From: JAGRAX01 sp041391365
Lineage (GTDB): Bacteria; Bdellovibrionota_G; JALEGL01; JAGRMV01
DNA: 64,000 nucleotides
Reading direction: 5' to 3'
Assembly (NCBI GenBank): GCA_041391365.1
Contig: JAWKOC010000003.1
Coordinates: forward strand, 248,001-312,000
Of this stretch, positions 30,181 to 38,404 are shown piece by piece (the stretch's first letter is position 1; each line of letters begins with the position of its first letter). The translations under genes and the position numbers were made by a program. The notes beneath the pieces were generated by a model. It was not told where the DNA came from. It saw only the letters and a list, made by a program, of their open reading frames with translations, and searched no databases.

Positions 30181-30525
30181 ATGAGCAAAGAACAACGATC
30201 GGTAAAACGAGTCCCATTCAAATTGAAAGTGGATTACAAAGCTGAAGGAAATTTTCTCTATGAAAATGCCACCAACATCAGTGAGCATGGCATTTTCATC
30301 GAAACCAAAAAACCTCTCAAGCCTGGAACCGTGTTGCAATTGCAATTTACGCTTCCCGAAAGTCGCAAAACTTTGAAAGTGATGGGAATGGTCAAATGGA
30401 TCAACCCCTTTCGTGAAAATGCTGACGAAAACTACAATCCCGGGATGGGTGTGCAGTTCGAAAGTTTGGGAGACATCGACAGAGAAATGCTCCTCAACGC
30501 CATCAAACGCATCGCGGTTTTGTAA
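30181..30525 (+). CDS. PilZ-domain protein
   Basis: 114 residues, one PilZ domain. The cyclic-di-GMP-binding motifs are present: RSVKR (R-x3-R, residues 6-10) and NISEHG (the D/N-x-S-x2-G element), followed by a six-strand barrel pattern and GMGVQFESL. It resembles the small PilZ proteins common in myxobacteria and relatives. It is the last gene of the FHA-regulator operon, which suggests that cyclic-di-GMP feeds into it. GTAGGAG lies before the ATG. Confidence 0.9.
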   Translation: MSKEQRSVKRVPFKLKVDYKAEGNFLYENATNISEHGIFIETKKPLKPGTVLQLQFTLPESRKTLKVMGMVKWINPFRENADENYNPGMGVQFESLGDIDREMLLNAIKRIAVL

Positions 30526-30567
30526 CATACCGCATTCGTTGGTGAAGATCCCTCTCAACCCCTGACG

Positions 30568-31116
30568 TTAAGGTGTAAACTCTTCCAAAGCAAGCACTTC
30601 GCCTTTGTCATTGTATGTGACATTCCAATTCTTGATCCATCCAAACGCGTCTCTTGATCGGAAACTGCCTTGCCATGCATCTTTGACTCGCTTGGGCGAA
30701 AAAAGCTTCCCTGCAGAAACAGGTATGAGTCTGCTGGTCGAGCGATGCGCAAGCAAGAACATTGACAACCATTGGTCATGTTTGGAAAGGTTGGATGTAG
30801 ACAAATCTACCTTTTGTTTTCGAATCCATTCGTTCCACACGGACAGTTGAGACAATTCAAACACATACACCTTTTCATCTTCGATGGCAGCCAACCATTC
30901 TGGATGTGGAAAAAAATCTGTGGTGCTTACACGATAAAGTTCAGCTCCTGGAACCAAGGCGTTGCCGAATTGCACGCCAAAAAATTCACAGTTGGCACAA
31001 ACGGCATCCCGAAGTCGAATCGATGAAATCACCTGATCCAAAGAAGAAGCATGGGCCATGCCCGCTCCCATAATCAGAGCCATGCATGTTCCAGCCATGA
31101 ACCTACGGATGAGCAA
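30568..31116 (-). CDS. Secreted unknown protein with CxxC
   Basis: 182 residues from TTG 31116. That start has GGAGG six bases upstream and gives a normal signal peptide (LIRRF, then a hydrophobic run to MAHASS). ATG 31098 would remove the positive head. The mature part holds CANC (Cys40/Cys43), FFPHPEWLAAIEDEKVYVFE and a Trp-rich end. No family recognised. It overlaps the upstream gene by 14 bases, so translation is probably coupled. Confidence 0.7.
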   Translation of the reverse strand: MLIRRFMAGTCMALIMGAGMAHASSLDQVISSIRLRDAVCANCEFFGVQFGNALVPGAELYRVSTTDFFPHPEWLAAIEDEKVYVFELSQLSVWNEWIRKQKVDLSTSNLSKHDQWLSMFLLAHRSTSRLIPVSAGKLFSPKRVKDAWQGSFRSRDAFGWIKNWNVTYNDKGEVLALEEFTP

Positions 31117-32353
31117 TGCCAGCCTCCAATTCTTGGAATCGTTGAAAAAGAATCAACCCTTGAGCATTGGACGATGTGGAATCCGCGCTTTTGGAAGATT
31201 TTTTGTATTTCAATTGTTGCTGTCGAAGCAAGGCATGGGAGGCACGATCCACATAGATCATGGCGAGGGAAACCGCGTATCTGGCTTGTTCAGGTGTATT
31301 GATCGTGGGGTTTACGTAGATTTTTTTGTTTCGTACATCGACCACCACAAGTTGATCGTGAAAAAAGCGGTCCAACCGAACGAAATGATCGACGTTGACC
31401 ACCATCTGTCCTACGGCTTTTTCGAGCAATGCTTGGGTTTTTTTCCGACCCATGTTGTCCATGAGCATTTGAAAATTTCGATTGGCAGCCAGGGTCCACG
31501 GATCATTTTCTTGCATCGGTTTGCCAAGCGATTCAAAGAAAAGCTGCGCGAAATCTACCTTGGACTTGGCAATCATGCTGATCAACTGATTGGGAGAGGG
31601 CCCCTGAAAAGATTCCAGCTGCTTCAAAAAAGAATAAGACCCTTGTTTTTCATATTGGCGAGACCTGCTCAGAAAACCTTCGCCATTTTCCTGAGAAGTT
31701 CCTACACCCATGGTCGTTTGAATGGCCATGATTTGTGCCAAATTTTCCACCGCGGCTCGCTGAGGGGAAGATCCTCCCTGTCCGCCGGCCACGCAAGAAT
31801 TCATCATCTTTGCCATGGACAAGGCTTGGTCCATCGATGCCTCGGAACCTGAGGAAGAAGGGCCTCCGACCGAACCTGAATCGCCATGAAGAGCTCGATT
31901 CATGAGTTCATTCCATTTCAGAGCCTGACCCAACTGACGCCTTTCCTGAATCTTCTGTTCTTTTGCATCCGCCGCATGGTTGGACCCGGGTGTGATCCCT
32001 TCAAACCCAAAAATCAATTCCACCAATCGCTCCACCGAGGTCGATGTGGCTTTGCCCGACCACAGAGAGCTCGCCACGAGACTGCCCGGCTGCATCACGC
32101 CAAGATTCATTTGCCCTTCACTGTCTGTCACCAAACGATAAACATTGGCTCCAATGCGAAACGAATAGGTTGTTGTGCGAAAACTCCCTCTTTCCCGAAC
32201 GGATTGTTCAAAGAGTAGTTTTTTTCCCAGGGTTTGACCCACTTGGTCGAGCATGTGCTGAACCTGCTGGCTCTGAAAGCTCTGTGCCCATCCAACGGCT
32301 GGATAAGCCATTGAAATCAAAGAGATCAAATATGCGATGCGAAGCCATTTCAT
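31103..32353 (-). CDS. Secreted unknown protein
   Basis: 416 residues. A signal peptide (MKWLRIAYLISLISMAYPAVGWAQS) is followed by a chain without TM segments. Internal landmarks are a Gly/Ser-rich stretch (GSVGGPSSSGSEAS), a helical middle part and a C-terminal KIYVNPTINTPEQARYAVSL. No family recognised. It forms an overlapping pair with the CxxC protein downstream and is probably periplasmic. It is divergent from the PilZ gene at 32505. Confidence 0.68.
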   Translation of the reverse strand: MKWLRIAYLISLISMAYPAVGWAQSFQSQQVQHMLDQVGQTLGKKLLFEQSVRERGSFRTTTYSFRIGANVYRLVTDSEGQMNLGVMQPGSLVASSLWSGKATSTSVERLVELIFGFEGITPGSNHAADAKEQKIQERRQLGQALKWNELMNRALHGDSGSVGGPSSSGSEASMDQALSMAKMMNSCVAGGQGGSSPQRAAVENLAQIMAIQTTMGVGTSQENGEGFLSRSRQYEKQGSYSFLKQLESFQGPSPNQLISMIAKSKVDFAQLFFESLGKPMQENDPWTLAANRNFQMLMDNMGRKKTQALLEKAVGQMVVNVDHFVRLDRFFHDQLVVVDVRNKKIYVNPTINTPEQARYAVSLAMIYVDRASHALLRQQQLKYKKSSKSADSTSSNAQGLILFQRFQELEAGIAHP

Positions 32354-32504
32354 ACACTAACCGTATTGTATCATGCTCATTCTCGTACGGAAAATGGAGC
32401 GGGGCGGTCCTTTTGGTCAAATTCAGTGGAACTTTGATCAACCGGAAAAGTTCAAGTAAAGTTTCTCTCCTATACTATAGATAAAAAAGGTAGGATGTAA
32501 GGCA

Positions 32505-32849
32505 ATGATGGAAAAAAGAAAGTACCCTCGAATTGAGGCCAAAATCAAAGTTGCGTTCAAAACCAAGGAAGAACTTCGATTGGAATATACACGCAACATC
32601 AGTGCGGGTGGGATTTTTTTGAAAACCGACAAACTTTTGGATCCCAATTCCGAGATTGAACTCACCCTGGACCTTCCCGAACAAGAAGGCGAAGTGAAAA
32701 TCAAAGGCAAGGTCACGCGCGTGATGAGCATGAGCCATCCTGTGGACCCGGAACGCATGGTCTACGGTGTAGGGGTTCGATTCATGGATTTGACACCAGA
32801 ACTCAACGAAAAAATTGAAAAATGCATCGAAAGCTTGAGTAGCCAATAG
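32505..32849 (+). CDS. PilZ-domain protein
   Basis: 114 residues. RKYPR (R-x3-R, residues 5-9) and NISAGG give the cyclic-di-GMP site. The end has GVGVRFMDLTPE. It is similar in length and motif layout to the PilZ proteins at 30181 and 44960. It is followed after 10 bases by a two-TM protein and is probably in one operon with it, so the PilZ domain may act on that membrane protein. Confidence 0.9.
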   Translation: MMEKRKYPRIEAKIKVAFKTKEELRLEYTRNISAGGIFLKTDKLLDPNSEIELTLDLPEQEGEVKIKGKVTRVMSMSHPVDPERMVYGVGVRFMDLTPELNEKIEKCIESLSSQ

Positions 32850-32859
32850 TCAGGTTGCC

Positions 32860-34125
32860 GTGAGTTTTGTTTCTGCATTGTTTTCCCGATCTTCTTATCT
32901 CCCGATGTGGAGGAAATTTACTTTTCCCCTGATCGTGTTGGTCTTGTTGTTTTTCGTTGTCAATGGAGGTTGGACTTTTTTTGTTCTTGATCAAGAAAAG
33001 CAGATGGACGATCTCGGAAACGAGCTTCAACGTTTTTTCACATCAAACCCCTATCAAGTCAGCAACGAAACACTTCATCAAATCACATCAAAACTTTCCT
33101 CCCAACGGCGTATTGCCTACGTTACGTATCAATCTCTGATTGAACAAGAACGTTATGGATGGATCAACCCTCGTGTGTTTTCTCGCGGGGCGGGAAAACT
33201 CAAAAATGTGTTTGAAACCCAAGGCGAATCAAAAACCATCGGTCTGATCATGGATCAGGAAGAATTTTTTTCTTCTCCCTATTTGAAAGAAATTTCTCGG
33301 ATCATCAAAGATGATGAAATTTCTTTGGCCAAAGTCAAAGTGGGATTTGTGTTTTCCGGATATCACGCGCAATTTCCTTGGTTGGGAAGAGGATTTGTAA
33401 GCATCTTGATGTTTCTCAATGCTCTGTGGGGAATTTTTTTGATATGGTTTTTGCAAAAATCTAGACCTCTTTTGGAACGTGGCAAAAGTCTTTTGGATGT
33501 GGAAGGAACTGTGGATCCGGAAATTGAAGTCAAAGTTTCCAAAGATTTGGCTTGGCTTAGCCATGCAACACGGATCGATGAAGAAGACAACGAAGATACC
33601 AAGGTCAATCAGGCTGTTCGTGGGAAGTGGGCTGAACTTTTGCATTCCAGAGATCTGGAAAATTGGAATCAAACTGGACAGTGGTACATGACTCATGGAC
33701 ATGTGATTGGTTTTCCTTGGGGGAGTAGTTTGACCACCAAAGAAATCTTGAAATCACAATGTTATGACTTTGAAGTAGAAACCAAAAAAATTTCTGGACT
33801 CGAAGGTTTTATTGTTCTTTTCACCTGCAATGGACACCAACTTTTTTGGGTGTTGGGTGGATGGAAAAACAAACGCAGCGAAGTGGCTGGTTTTCCTCAA
33901 ACTGTCTCCAAAGAAAAAATCCAAGCCGGAAAACGATATTATTGCAAAATTGAAATCACACGCGAACTGGCCCGGGGCTTTCTGGATGGAAAACAAATTT
34001 GGTCTCTACGCAGAGAAGAGATCGACAGACCTTCCCCTCATGTAGGTCTATCAAAAGGCATCGGGGTTGCCGTGTGGAACTCCATGACTCGATTTGAACG
34101 CATTCGTTTGGTCGAAAATTTATAA
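32860..34125 (+). CDS. Two-TM protein with arabinofuranosidase-type lectin-like tail
   Basis: 421 residues from GTG 32860 (CAGG upstream). TM1 at about 22-43, a roughly 135-residue extracytoplasmic domain, TM2 at about 178-200 followed by basic residues (QKSRPLLERGK), then a C-terminal domain. The tail (about 265-421: YDFEVETKKISGLEGFIVLF, VLGGWKNKRSEV, YYCKIEI, ARGFLDGKQIW) resembles the concanavalin-like domain of alpha-L-arabinofuranosidases. The basic residues after TM2 place that domain on the cytoplasmic side, which is odd for a glycan-binding fold. The outer loop could be a sensor. Function unknown. Confidence 0.65.
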   Translation: MSFVSALFSRSSYLPMWRKFTFPLIVLVLLFFVVNGGWTFFVLDQEKQMDDLGNELQRFFTSNPYQVSNETLHQITSKLSSQRRIAYVTYQSLIEQERYGWINPRVFSRGAGKLKNVFETQGESKTIGLIMDQEEFFSSPYLKEISRIIKDDEISLAKVKVGFVFSGYHAQFPWLGRGFVSILMFLNALWGIFLIWFLQKSRPLLERGKSLLDVEGTVDPEIEVKVSKDLAWLSHATRIDEEDNEDTKVNQAVRGKWAELLHSRDLENWNQTGQWYMTHGHVIGFPWGSSLTTKEILKSQCYDFEVETKKISGLEGFIVLFTCNGHQLFWVLGGWKNKRSEVAGFPQTVSKEKIQAGKRYYCKIEITRELARGFLDGKQIWSLRREEIDRPSPHVGLSKGIGVAVWNSMTRFERIRLVENL

Positions 34126-34150
34126 ACGTTTCGACCATCATGTGTTTTTT
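34109..34150. terminator. Probable bidirectional terminator
   Basis: TGGTCGAAA (34109-34117) pairs with TTTCGACCA (34129-34137), 9 perfect pairs with an 11-base loop. The stop codon of the plus-strand gene lies in the loop, and a T-run starts at 34144. It separates two converging genes. Confidence 0.55.
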
Positions 34151-34932
34151 TAGTTTGAAAATCTGAACAGTCGGTGTGCATTTTGCGTGGTTTGTGTAGC
34201 CACGTGTTCCAATGACAGGCCTTTGATGGAGGCTACTTGCTCCGCCACATGACGAACATAAGCAGGTTCATTGCGTTTTCCACGATGAGGCACGGGCGCC
34301 AGAAATGGACAGTCTGTTTCAATCAAAAGTTTGTCCATGGGAACCAGCTTACAAGCTTCTTGAACACTTTGAGCCTTGGCAAAGGTGACAATTCCGGAAA
34401 AAGAAATGTGGGCACCCAAATCGAGATAGTGCTTGACTTCATCAACGGTTCCAGAAAAACAATGGATCACTCCCCCCACTTTTTCAAAAACTTTGGTGTG
34501 AGAAAAAACATCAATCGAATCTTGTGCTGCATCTCGTGTATGAATGCAAACAGGTTTGTTGACTTCGATGGCCGCGTCGAGAAGCGTTCTCAACACTTCT
34601 TTTTGTTGTTCTCGATCGGAATGTTCATAGTAATAGTCCAATCCAATTTCTCCAACGGCCACAACTTTTTCATACCTTGAAAACTCTCGAATCAACTCAA
34701 GGTGCTCAGGGGTAAAATGCTTGGCATCGTGAGGATGGAATCCAACTGCCATGGACAATTGAGGATGTTGTTTTACGAGCTCATAGGATTTGTGATATTT
34801 TTCGATCTCGGGTCCCAGTGCGATTTGAATGATGCGCGTAAGACCTGCATCACGGGCTCGATCAAGCGTTTCCAAAACCTCAGTTTCATACTGCGGAAAA
34901 TCCAAGTGAGCGTGAGTATCGATCAGCTTCAT
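34150..34932 (-). CDS. tatD: TatD-family metal-dependent DNase
   Basis: 260 residues. The TIM-barrel metal-binding motifs are DTHAHLDF, GEIGLDYYYEHS, CIHTRDA, HCFSGT and ETDCPFLAP. TatD proteins are Mg-dependent 3'-5' exonucleases acting in DNA repair and degradation. Its start overlaps the holB stop by 4 bases; tmk-holB-tatD is a common bacterial operon. Confidence 0.95.
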   Translation of the reverse strand: MKLIDTHAHLDFPQYETEVLETLDRARDAGLTRIIQIALGPEIEKYHKSYELVKQHPQLSMAVGFHPHDAKHFTPEHLELIREFSRYEKVVAVGEIGLDYYYEHSDREQQKEVLRTLLDAAIEVNKPVCIHTRDAAQDSIDVFSHTKVFEKVGGVIHCFSGTVDEVKHYLDLGAHISFSGIVTFAKAQSVQEACKLVPMDKLLIETDCPFLAPVPHRGKRNEPAYVRHVAEQVASIKGLSLEHVATQTTQNAHRLFRFSN

Positions 34933-35732
34933 GCCAATCCCCTCCAGGACAACAAAAACTGCTCCAGTCCCAACTGAATGTTCCCATACCGATGATAAAT
35001 TTCAGATTCTAAGGTCAGCGACTGATCGTAACATCGCTCAAAGTGGTAAAACCTTGCGGATCCTTGTTGATCGACCATATTTTTTTTGATCGTATCTTGA
35101 ACGCGATAAAAAAATACTGCTAGCTCTTGTCGATCTTTGGAAAACTGGGCAGCAAATTGCAAAATATCTTTGCTAGAAACCGCTTGATCCAAATCCATCA
35201 AGCGATCCAGATCTTTTGCCCAGGTCACATCTGAATCTAGATCTTTGTGAATGTTTTCGTTGGATGGAAATTGCACACTAAAGCAACGAGAACAAATGGT
35301 TTTGAGCATGGATGCTTCGTTGGGTGATGATAAAAACATATAAAGAAAAGATGGAGGTTCTTCCAAAATTTTTAACAGTGCATTGGAAGACGCAGTGTTG
35401 AGACTTTCTGCGCTGGGCATGGCCATCACTTTGACCGACGTCTCAATCGGAGATCGATGCGCCCATTTGGCAAACTCTCGAACATCTTCCACCTTGATTT
35501 CTTTTGGATCGTTCTCCATCAAATAGAAATCAGGATGAGATAAACTTTGAATTTTGGATCTGACTTTGAGGTTACGATCAACATCTTTTTCTTCCAAGGA
35601 CAAAAGATAGCTCGCCATATCGATCATGCATTCGCGTTTGGCCGCTGCGTCCAAACCCAAAAACAAAAAAGCATGATGGAGACGTCCTTTTTTGTGCATC
35701 GAAATCAGGCGATCAGAAATTTTCTCGTTCAT
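34929..35732 (-). CDS. holB: DNA polymerase III delta' subunit
   Basis: 267 residues, shorter than E. coli HolB (334). Recognised by HHAFLFLG, HPDFYLME and the sensor-like ASSNALLKILEEPPSFLYMFL. The P-loop is degenerate (GLDAAAKRE), as usual for delta', and the zinc-binding cysteines are not seen. It is part of the clamp loader. It overlaps tmk and tatD by 4 bases each, so the three are translationally coupled. Confidence 0.92.
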   Translation of the reverse strand: MNEKISDRLISMHKKGRLHHAFLFLGLDAAAKRECMIDMASYLLSLEEKDVDRNLKVRSKIQSLSHPDFYLMENDPKEIKVEDVREFAKWAHRSPIETSVKVMAMPSAESLNTASSNALLKILEEPPSFLYMFLSSPNEASMLKTICSRCFSVQFPSNENIHKDLDSDVTWAKDLDRLMDLDQAVSSKDILQFAAQFSKDRQELAVFFYRVQDTIKKNMVDQQGSARFYHFERCYDQSLTLESEIYHRYGNIQLGLEQFLLSWRGLA

Positions 35733-36358
35733 GCTTTGATTCCCATGTCAGACAAGACCTGCAAAAGGATGCCTGTGATCTTGGAAGGATCTTGGCTGGC
35801 ATCAACAAGCACCACCCTTTGAGGTTCTCGCGCAGCCAGGTCGAGATACGCCTGACGAACCTGCTGATGAAATTGTTTTTGTTCTTGTTCAAATCGATCT
35901 CGATGATCGCCTTGGCGCACATTGAGCCGATGCACGGAATCTTCTACACTCAAATCCAAATAAATCGTAACATCTGGTCGAAGTCCTTGGGTGGCAAAAT
36001 CGTTGATCCAGTCGATGGTACTCACCCCCAAAGATCGGCCAGCCGCCTGATAGGCTACGGAAGAGTCGATGTATCGATCACACAAAATAAGATCCTGGGT
36101 GGCAAGGGCTGGATTCAAAACGAGATCAACATGCTGGGCTCTCGCAGCAGCCACAAGCAAAAGTTCACAACGAGGCGTCAAAGACTCAGATTTGAACAAA
36201 TGACGGAGTTTTTCCCCCAGATCAGTGCCCCCGGGTTCCCGAGTACAGAGTACTTTCTTTTTGGCGTTGCGAAAATAGAGATCGAGCGCTTTGATTTGCG
36301 TGGATTTCCCGCTGCCTTCTATGCCTTCGAAGCTAACAAAGAGAGCCTTCGATGACAT
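35729..36358 (-). CDS. tmk: Thymidylate kinase
   Basis: 209 residues. P-loop FEGIEGSGKST, the REPGGT motif and DRYIDSSVAYQ (DR[YH] motif) define the family. It phosphorylates dTMP to dTDP. The lid segment is RQGDHRDRFE. It lies 9 bases downstream of the small basic protein gene and overlaps holB by 4 bases. Confidence 0.96.
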   Translation of the reverse strand: MSSKALFVSFEGIEGSGKSTQIKALDLYFRNAKKKVLCTREPGGTDLGEKLRHLFKSESLTPRCELLLVAAARAQHVDLVLNPALATQDLILCDRYIDSSVAYQAAGRSLGVSTIDWINDFATQGLRPDVTIYLDLSVEDSVHRLNVRQGDHRDRFEQEQKQFHQQVRQAYLDLAAREPQRVVLVDASQDPSKITGILLQVLSDMGIKA

Positions 36359-36367
36359 AAAAAAGGG

Positions 36368-36502
36368 TTAGGAAAGAGGTCCGAGAATGCTGTCGAGCGA
36401 AGGAGTTGTACCATGGGTGCGAACGTCACGTTTGCGGCTTTTTCCCATGTTACGCTCTTTGCGCTTACGGATTTTTTTTGTTCTTCGATAAGGCGATGCC
36501 AT
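36368..36502 (-). CDS. 44-residue highly basic conserved-type small protein
   Basis: 44 residues from ATG 36502, with AAGG upstream; longer starts lie inside rlpA. About a third of residues are Arg/Lys, in blocks (YRRTKKIRKRKERNMGKSRK), followed by a short C-terminal GTTPSLDSILGPLS. This basic-plus-tail layout recalls small ribosome-associated or rRNA-binding proteins. No established family is assigned. It sits 26 bases after rlpA and 9 bases before tmk on the same strand, so it is likely an operon member. Confidence 0.55.
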   Translation of the reverse strand: MASPYRRTKKIRKRKERNMGKSRKRDVRTHGTTPSLDSILGPLS

Positions 36503-36528
36503 AAGGCGACCCTTATAATCGTTTTTGA

Positions 36529-37167
36529 TCAAGGATGCAAGATGAAGCCGTCGATTTTCTTGCTTTGGAGCAAAGAAAGTTTTCTTCGGGCGCTGCTTTC
36601 GGTGGCAAAAGGTCCAAGCCAAACTTTGTGTAGACCATTTTCCGAATGAATTCCAATATTTATATCTCCAAGCACCCCGTCTACGTCATCGGCATAGTGC
36701 TGAGCAGAGTCTTTGTGGGCAAATGATCCGACCTGAATGTAGGTCATATGTTGGATCTTGTTGGAGGGTTTCTTTTCTACGGTGAGTCGAACACGGGCGG
36801 TTCCGGTTCCCACCATGTCGATTTTTTCGGCAGCTCGCCTGGATAGATCGATGATTCGTCCCCGAACAAAAGGTCCTCGATCATTGACCTTGACGACCAC
36901 ACTCATACCATTGTCCACATTGGTGACACGAACCCACGTGTCAAAAGGGAGTGTCTTGTGTGCAGCTGTGAGTTTGTATTGATCGTAAATTTCTCCGGAT
37001 GCAGTTTTCCGACCGTGAAACTTTCCTCCATACCAAGAGGCATAGCCTTTCATTTGAGCGTTGCCTACGCTGGCTGAAGTTGAAGGCACGGGAGAAGGAT
37101 GACATGAAACCAAAAAGGAAAAAGTCGAAAGAAACAAAAAGATTTTGAACGCTTTTTTTGTTTTCAT
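36529..37167 (-). CDS. rlpA: RlpA-like septal lipoprotein (DPBB + SPOR)
   Basis: 212 residues. Lipobox SFLVSC, Cys22. Double-psi beta-barrel at about 41-117 (ASWYGGKFHGRKTASGE, AAHKTLPFDTWVRVTN, VNDRGPFVRGRIIDLS) with the Asp of NDRGP needed for glycan cleavage. A SPOR domain at about 140-212 (YIQVGSFAHKDSAQHYA) binds denuded peptidoglycan at septa. RlpA is an outer-membrane lytic transglycosylase in some species. It is divergent from the RDD gene. Confidence 0.95.
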   Translation of the reverse strand: MKTKKAFKIFLFLSTFSFLVSCHPSPVPSTSASVGNAQMKGYASWYGGKFHGRKTASGEIYDQYKLTAAHKTLPFDTWVRVTNVDNGMSVVVKVNDRGPFVRGRIIDLSRRAAEKIDMVGTGTARVRLTVEKKPSNKIQHMTYIQVGSFAHKDSAQHYADDVDGVLGDINIGIHSENGLHKVWLGPFATESSARRKLSLLQSKKIDGFILHP

Positions 37168-37224
37168 GCTGGAACTTTGCTACCCTACCGCTGAGTTGAA
37201 AAGTTTACAAGAATTGAAGGTCAA

Positions 37225-37650
37225 ATGAATCGAGCACCATATCCACTGCGTTGGGGAGCCAAAGCCATCGACCTCGGGTTGGTTTTCTTTTTGTACATCA
37301 ACGCGTCCTTTTTTTGGCTTCTTCTTGGAATTGCTTATGTGGTGCTTTCCGATGGTTTTTTCAAGGGCCAAAGTCTTGGCAAACGCATTGTTGGCCTGAG
37401 AACCCTAGAAACCATTGATCCAGTTACATTGGAAACCGCTCCTTGCTCTTTTCTCAACTCGGCCATTCGAAACAGTCCCTTTGCTCTGATGTTTCTGCTG
37501 GGAAAAATTCCCATTCTTCAAATTTTGTTTTGGCTGGTGGGAATTTTGTTCATTGTTGTGGAGATGTATTTTATCTATTCGGATGAAGAAGGTACGAGAA
37601 TTGGCGATATCTATGCAAAAACCCATGTGGTGCAAACCGATCACTACTAA
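37225..37650 (+). CDS. RDD-family membrane protein
   Basis: 141 residues with three hydrophobic segments. RDD hallmarks: RWGAKAIDLG near the start (Arg and Asp), GQSLGKRIVGLR in the middle and a C-terminal GTRIGDIYAKTHVV. It is an inner-membrane protein of largely unknown role (some RDD proteins transport ions). The RBS is GAAGG, 4 bases upstream. The next gene overlaps its end. Confidence 0.88.
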   Translation: MNRAPYPLRWGAKAIDLGLVFFLYINASFFWLLLGIAYVVLSDGFFKGQSLGKRIVGLRTLETIDPVTLETAPCSFLNSAIRNSPFALMFLLGKIPILQILFWLVGILFIVVEMYFIYSDEEGTRIGDIYAKTHVVQTDHY

Positions 37651-38350
37651 GGTTCTATGGATTGCTGCATTTTTTTTGATCCTTTCCGGATGCAACAAAA
37701 AGCCATCATCCACTCCTCAACCCATCAAACCCAAGGCCACCACTTTGGACATTGGTTGGCTTACGGAGATTGACCAAGATCCATGGCTTCAGGATTTGTC
37801 CAAATGTTTTGTGAGCATCTCCAATCTGCAAATCATTCGTCTCAAATCCTCAACCAAGTTTCTGCAAGATTTTGAAACCTTACACGAGGCTCTGGGGTTT
37901 GATACACTCATAGAGTCATTTCCAGCTGAAAACAAACTCATCGTCAAAAATTCGCTTTATCCAGAAGGGCGTATTTTGCGATTGGAGAAAAATCCAACCT
38001 GCAAGGAATGGCAGTACATGCTCAGCTTTGTGTTGATTTATTCTTCCCCTCAGGGAGCATTGGTGAAAGTCGATCAAGTTGACCAAGGTCACTCTCCCAC
38101 ATGGGCCTTTGTCGATACAGGAAGCCATCGTCTGGAATGCTACAGCGAAAACCAAGTGTATCGGGCAGAAGAATTTTCGTTTCCCAAAGATCTAAGCATT
38201 CTGTGCAAAAGAGAAAACATTCATAGCCCCACTCAAGAGGTTATGGATTTTGGATCCGAACAACAAGAAAGAAAAACGGCCTGGTTTTTGTACGTTCTTT
38301 TGGGTTTGGGAGCCATTGCCAGTGGAATCATTCCCTTTTTCATCTTTTGA
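37625..38350 (+). CDS. Lipoprotein with C-terminal hydrophobic anchor
   Basis: About 241 residues from ATG 37625, chosen because it gives a compact signal (MWCKPITTKVLWIAAFFLIL) with lipobox LSGC; ATG 37613 is possible. The body has four further Cys and no recognised domain. The last 25 residues are a hydrophobic helix (WFLYVLLGLGAIASGIIPFF). Having both a lipid anchor and a C-terminal TM helix is unusual. It overlaps the RDD gene by 26 bases, so they are probably coupled and may work together. Confidence 0.65.
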   Translation: MWCKPITTKVLWIAAFFLILSGCNKKPSSTPQPIKPKATTLDIGWLTEIDQDPWLQDLSKCFVSISNLQIIRLKSSTKFLQDFETLHEALGFDTLIESFPAENKLIVKNSLYPEGRILRLEKNPTCKEWQYMLSFVLIYSSPQGALVKVDQVDQGHSPTWAFVDTGSHRLECYSENQVYRAEEFSFPKDLSILCKRENIHSPTQEVMDFGSEQQERKTAWFLYVLLGLGAIASGIIPFFIF

Positions 38351-38404
38351 TTTCTGGTCTTGATTTTCCAAACACAGAAAAGGTAAAAGAACACAGATTC
38401 ATTC

